From contig DASYNP010000039.1 in NCBI GenBank assembly GCA_036008465.1, positions 1 through 64,000 on the forward strand: a DNA stretch of 64,000 nucleotides, given 5' to 3'. Below the pieces are notes generated by a model. It was not told the DNA's origin and ran no database searches. It worked only from the letters and a program-made list of their open reading frames with translations. The position numbers and the translations under genes are program-made. Below, one piece after another: positions 60,653 through 64,000 of this stretch. This stretch comes from DASPSM01 sp036008465. GTDB lineage: Bacteria > Planctomycetota > Planctomycetia > Planctomycetales > Planctomycetaceae. The first letter of the stretch is position 1, and the number at the start of each line of letters is the position of its first letter.

Positions 60653-60910
60653 ATGTTGGTTCTCACTCGGAAACGTGCGGAAACGATACAAATTGGCGAG
60701 GATATCTTTATCAAAGTGATCCGGACGGGACGCACGAGCGTCAAAATCGGGATCGAAGCGCCGGCGAACGTCCGTGTGATCCGCGGCGAGTTGCTCGAGG
60801 GCCACGACCCAATGTCGGCGCCCGACTCGGCCTGGTGTCCATCCGATGCTGACCAGCCGGAGGCAATGATCACCTGCTCGGACCAGTTCCCGCATCCGCA
60901 CCTGGCCTAG
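60653..60910 (+). CDS. csrA: Carbon storage regulator CsrA
   Basis: An 85-residue RNA-binding protein. The first 50 residues are canonical CsrA: LVLTRKRAETIQIG, IRTGRTSVKIGIEAP, VRVIRGEL, with the RNA-contacting L4, R6 and R44 in place. The last 25-30 residues (from about residue 51, HDPMSAPDSAWCPSD...) are an extra acidic/His tail not found in typical 61-residue CsrA. aaggag precedes the ATG. It controls translation and stability of target mRNAs, classically those of glycogen metabolism, motility and biofilm; the glycogen genes in this window are possible targets. Confidence 0.95.
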   Translation: MLVLTRKRAETIQIGEDIFIKVIRTGRTSVKIGIEAPANVRVIRGELLEGHDPMSAPDSAWCPSDADQPEAMITCSDQFPHPHLA

Positions 60911-61087
60911 TTTTCTGGCCTAGGGTATCTCTGTCCGTCACTATCCCCGAGGCGCGTGACGAACGCGCACTCACACACGCGACAACAACCAAAAAGGAAC
61001 GGGAGTGCATGACGCCCACGCACGAAGCGCTCTCGCGGGAAAAACGCACGAAGCGTCCCCGCGGGAATCCAAGCAAGGACTTGAGTC

Positions 61088-63022
61088 ATGGTCCATCACC
61101 TTCAACGGTCGACGGGCGCACGAACGCCTGCCGTCTGGCGGTGCGCGGGGCTGGTTCTCAGCCTCGGCGCCCTGCTTTTTGCCTCAGTCGCATCGCCTAC
61201 TAGTCACACCCTGTCTGCTCAACCGGCGCGAAGCGTTTCACGAGAGGATTTGCCGCGCGAAGAAAACTCCGGACCCCAGCCGCAGCCTCCTGACCTCCAG
61301 CAATTCCGCGAAGAGCACGACACCCCGCCGATCCCCCAAGAAATCCCTGTGTCGCCCGATCGTCCTCGTTCGCGGGAATTTGACCGGATGTCTCCGCGCC
61401 GCGCACCGCACCATCGGCCGGAGCCTCGGCGCGGACACGAGGAAGACTCGCTTCCCGAGCATGAACTCATTCAGCGTAAGCTGACTGTGCGCTACGGCAA
61501 TCCGGCCGTCGTACATCTGCTGCGGTCGCTCTCGACCGAGCAAGGCTTCCAGCTGTTTACCGAGGTCTCGATCCTGATCGACTCGCGGCACCTCAAGCCG
61601 TCGACTTACGACGCGCGTGTCAAACAGGCGGCGAAGAACCTATTCGAAGGTCTCGACAACCGCGCGTTCCTGCGCGCCAACGGTCTGGAGGGAGATCCCT
61701 CGCGGACGGCCGCATTCCGCACCGACGTCGAACAGCTCGCCAACAGTCACGCGATCAGCGGCCGCGACGAAGCGTACCAGGCGCTGCGTTGGACGATGCG
61801 TGCGGCCGAAGAGCACGCCGGCCTTCGTCCCTCGGCTGTCGTTCTCGAATTTGTGTTCGGCTCGACCGACTCGCTCGACAAGTACTCGGGCTTTGTCCCC
61901 ACGATCGACCGCGCGAGCCCAAGCGTTGAATTGGAGGACCACATCGTCGGCGTCGGTGTCGAGATCAAGCCCGACGAGCGAGGCATGCTCGTGGTCAACG
62001 CGCTGGCGGGAGGGCCGGCGGCTGAAGCCGGCCTGAAAAAGGGCGACCTGATCGAATCGGTCAACGGCAAGCCCGTCGCCGGTGAAACACTCGAAGCGGC
62101 TGTCAGCCTAATCACCGGTCCGCCAGGTAGCCGCGTGACTTTGGCCGTGCGGCGCGAAGAACGAGTGGCCGATATCCCGCTCGTCCGGCGTCGCGTCGAG
62201 GTGCATAGCGTCAGCGAAGTGAAAATGCTCGAGCAGAACGTCGGCTACATCAAACTCGACAAGTTCGCCCAGAACAGCTCTGAGGAATTCGATCGGGCCT
62301 TGTGGGGCCTCTATCGCGACGGAATGAAATCGCTAGTGATCGACGTCCGGGGCAATCCGGGCGGCCTGTTGACGACGGCCGTTCAAATGTGCAACAAGTT
62401 CGTCCCTTCCGGAACCTTGGTCTCCACTCGCGGCCGCGATCACGCCGACAACACGGTGGAGTACGCCAGTCGCCAGCGCGCGTGGAAGGTTCCGCTCGTG
62501 GTGCTGGTGGACGGGAATAGTGCCAGCGCCAGTGAGATCTTTGCCGCCGCGGTTCAAGAAAACTCACGCGGTCTGATCGTGGGCGAGCGGACGTACGGCA
62601 AAGGAACCGTGCAGACGCACTTTCCGCTTCAGACGGTCTCGGCCAATCTGCGACTGACGACCGCGCAGTTCTTTTCACCGACCGGCCGCGTGATGGCTGG
62701 CGCCGGAGTCGAGCCCGACATTCAAGCCGAGTCTGAACGAGTCGCCGCTCACGCACACCGCCGGCAAAACGGCGAGTTGCGGCATGAGGAACATGGGCGC
62801 GACGCGACCTTCGGCGGAGACGACTGGTCGCGCGACGAGCGACATCATCACGAGGCGGCTTATCGCCACGGAGCCGACTTCCGCAGCGAAGGGCTGAACG
62901 GTCCCGATCGCGCTTTGGAGGTCGCGGCTGAAGCGGCCACCAGTCCACGCGCGGTCGAGCTGGCCCAAGCGGCCGGAAATCGCCGGGGCGCGCCACCGCC
63001 GGAACGACCCCTCAGCAACTGA
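61088..63022 (+). CDS. Carboxy-terminal processing protease (S41 family, PDZ)
   Basis: A 644-residue exported protease. The signal/anchor is at about 20-40 (LVLSLGALLFASVASPTSHT). A Pro/Arg-rich linker precedes a helical region (about 125-260), then a PDZ domain (about 290-365: GVGVEIKPDERG, GPAAEAGLKKGDLIESVNG). The S41 catalytic domain follows, with DVRGNPGGLL, catalytic S480 in DGNSASASEIFA and K505 in YGKGTVQ. The C-terminal 100 residues after VEPDI are a hydrophilic His/Arg-rich tail, probably disordered. It trims C-termini of periplasmic proteins. It lies 177 bases after csrA, with a strong terminator downstream. Confidence 0.93.
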   Translation: MVHHLQRSTGARTPAVWRCAGLVLSLGALLFASVASPTSHTLSAQPARSVSREDLPREENSGPQPQPPDLQQFREEHDTPPIPQEIPVSPDRPRSREFDRMSPRRAPHHRPEPRRGHEEDSLPEHELIQRKLTVRYGNPAVVHLLRSLSTEQGFQLFTEVSILIDSRHLKPSTYDARVKQAAKNLFEGLDNRAFLRANGLEGDPSRTAAFRTDVEQLANSHAISGRDEAYQALRWTMRAAEEHAGLRPSAVVLEFVFGSTDSLDKYSGFVPTIDRASPSVELEDHIVGVGVEIKPDERGMLVVNALAGGPAAEAGLKKGDLIESVNGKPVAGETLEAAVSLITGPPGSRVTLAVRREERVADIPLVRRRVEVHSVSEVKMLEQNVGYIKLDKFAQNSSEEFDRALWGLYRDGMKSLVIDVRGNPGGLLTTAVQMCNKFVPSGTLVSTRGRDHADNTVEYASRQRAWKVPLVVLVDGNSASASEIFAAAVQENSRGLIVGERTYGKGTVQTHFPLQTVSANLRLTTAQFFSPTGRVMAGAGVEPDIQAESERVAAHAHRRQNGELRHEEHGRDATFGGDDWSRDERHHHEAAYRHGADFRSEGLNGPDRALEVAAEAATSPRAVELAQAAGNRRGAPPPERPLSN

Positions 63023-63514
63023 GACCGACCCGCAGAGAGCACGAATTGGGGGGATTCGCTCCCCGCGTGTGAGATTCGCCTGAGCGGCTACTGCTTTCAC
63101 CACTCGATTCGCCCGCACGCCGCAGCAGTCATTCAGGCGAACTCACCGCGGGGAGTTTTTTTGCCGCTGGCGCTGGGATAAGAAAAGAGCGTCGCAGCGG
63201 CGGCTCGCTGTTGGGCGAAGAAGACGCGGCGTTGGAGCCGTGCACAGGCAAATTGCCGGGGTTTAACACCTTCTTCGCTTCGGATCCCTATTGTGGATTG
63301 ACCGCTGGCTGCTACACTTCTCGGGCTCGAAGGCCTAAAATCAAACTGCGCTTTGTCTGACGGCAGGCTGGGGTTCCTTCTGTAGGGGAGATGGATTGAC
63401 ACGGGAAAGTTGACGCCCAGGGCCGCCCGATAATGTGCGGCCGGCTCACGTTCCCCGTGCCTCCCCGGCGACCCGCCCCGTAAGACGTTTCCTACACACG
63501 AGTTCTGAGATTCC
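63023..63514. other. Intergenic region between the protease and typA genes
   Basis: About 490 bases with the long terminator in its first third. The remainder should contain the typA promoter. No gene was found in either strand; a minus-strand frame running from 63570 has no coding character. Confidence 0.5.
63059..63162 (+). terminator. Long-stem intrinsic terminator after the S41 protease gene
   Basis: The arm 63059-63083 pairs with 63132-63155 over 23 bp with two single-base bulges (ctccccgcg/cgcggggag, gtgag/ctcac, ttcgcctga/tcaggcgaa). Seven T residues follow at 63156-63162. The loop is about 48 bases. It separates the protease from typA. Confidence 0.75.
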
Positions 63515-64000
63515 ATGCGACGCACCGATATCCGCAATATCGCCATCATTGCACACGTCGACCACGGCAAAACGACGCTGGTCGATGCCCTGTTGCGTCA
63601 AAGCGGTCAATTTCGCGACTCGCAGCTCTCGGGCGACTGCATCCTCGATTCCAACGATTTGGAGCGGGAACGGGGCATCACGATCCTCGCCAAGAACATC
63701 GCCCTGGTCTACAAGGGCGTCAAAGTCAACATCATCGACACGCCGGGCCACGCCGACTTTGGCGGCGAGGTCGAGCGCGTACTGTCGATGGCCGATGGGG
63801 CACTGATTCTCGTCGACGCATTCGAAGGACCGCGACCCCAAACCCGCTACGTCGTCAAGAAGGCCCTGGAAGTCGGACTGCAGCCGATCGTTGTGATCAA
63901 CAAGGTGGATCGTCCGGACGCCCGGCCCGGAGAAGTTCTGTCCGAAATGTTCGACCTGTTTGTCGAACTGGGGGCCGACGAGCTGGCCCTCGACTTCCCT
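63515..64000 (+). CDS. typA: TypA/BipA ribosome-associated GTPase, N-terminal part (cut by window end)
   Basis: The first 162 codons of an open frame that runs off the window. The sequence begins RRTDIRNIAIIAHVDHGKTT with the G1 loop at about 14-21, then FRDSQ and DSNDLERERGITILAKN (switch I/G2), DTPGHADFGGEVERVL (G3, about 74-90), and NKVDRPDARP (G4). The 'ERERGITI' and 'DALLRQSGQFR' wording identifies TypA/BipA rather than EF-G or LepA. It acts on the ribosome in stress adaptation and 50S assembly. The full protein would be about 600 residues. Confidence 0.93.
   Translation, partial: MRRTDIRNIAIIAHVDHGKTTLVDALLRQSGQFRDSQLSGDCILDSNDLERERGITILAKNIALVYKGVKVNIIDTPGHADFGGEVERVLSMADGALILVDAFEGPRPQTRYVVKKALEVGLQPIVVINKVDRPDARPGEVLSEMFDLFVELGADELALDFP

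Overview
The window looks like a chromosomal segment of a Planctomycetota bacterium, probably Pirellulales-like. It is GC-rich, and its gene content is typical of the phylum: a DUF1559 pseudopilin followed by a small transthyretin-like lipoprotein, a giant secreted 'PVC-type' dehydrogenase with HEAT repeats and cytochrome c, a NatB permease fused to a CPBP protease, a B12-dependent ribonucleotide reductase, GH57 glycogen enzymes and very glycine-rich secreted proteins. No rRNA, tRNA, CRISPR array, prophage or plasmid function was seen. Family assignments come from motifs read by eye, without database searches.

Layout. 0.5-2.5 kb: a cysteine-rich DUF1559 pseudopilin and a lipoprotein (+). 3.2-6.4 kb: a MEDS-domain sensor and a soluble PAS/PAS/PAS hybrid histidine kinase (-). 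6.4-8.0 kb: a 1.6-kb gene-free stretch packed with inverted and direct repeats. 8.0-15.1 kb: a glycogen/maltodextrin operon (-): glgA, a GH57 enzyme, a GalT-like nucleotidyltransferase and a GH57 4-alpha-glucanotransferase. 15.5-18.3 kb: a membrane histidine kinase and an NtrC-type regulator whose GAFTGA loop is missing (+). 18.5-24.9 kb: divergent dsbD and the PVC dehydrogenase/cytochrome. 25-26.2 kb: a DUF2585 membrane protein and a frameshifted SulP remnant.

26.3-32.8 kb: a remarkable run of three tandem secreted paralogs (signal peptide, Gly-rich tract, aromatic module, TPR-like region, small beta domain) behind an NTF2-like secreted protein. 33-38.4 kb: phosphoketolase, glycogen debranching enzyme and a small unknown protein. 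38.6-43.3 kb: an RND efflux pair. 43.8-45.3 kb: PPK2 and a coiled-coil protein. 46.2-46.9 kb: an IS200-like transposase inside near-perfect 58-bp inverted repeats. 47.0-48.7 kb: a zinc-ribbon protein and an overlapping gene pair encoding a coiled-coil membrane lipoprotein and a membrane-anchored cold-shock-domain protein. 48.9-51.9 kb: class II ribonucleotide reductase with a clear terminator. 52.4-55.6 kb: NatA and NatB-CPBP. 55.6-59.2 kb: rpmB-gatC-gatA-gatB, mostly chained by 4-bp overlaps. 59.4-60.1 kb: a Cys-rich repeat protein. 60.7-63.0 kb: csrA and a carboxy-terminal processing protease. From 63.5 kb: the start of typA/bipA, cut by the window end.

Themes. Carbon storage and overflow genes are concentrated here: glycogen synthesis and remodelling (glgA, GH57s, GalT-like, glgX), phosphoketolase and PPK2, with csrA nearby. 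That these act together is inference. The best candidates for undescribed biology are the cold-shock-domain/coiled-coil membrane pair at 47.3-48.7 kb, the triple Gly-rich/TPR paralog operon at 26.3-32.8 kb, and the Cys-rich repeat protein at 59.4-60.1 kb.
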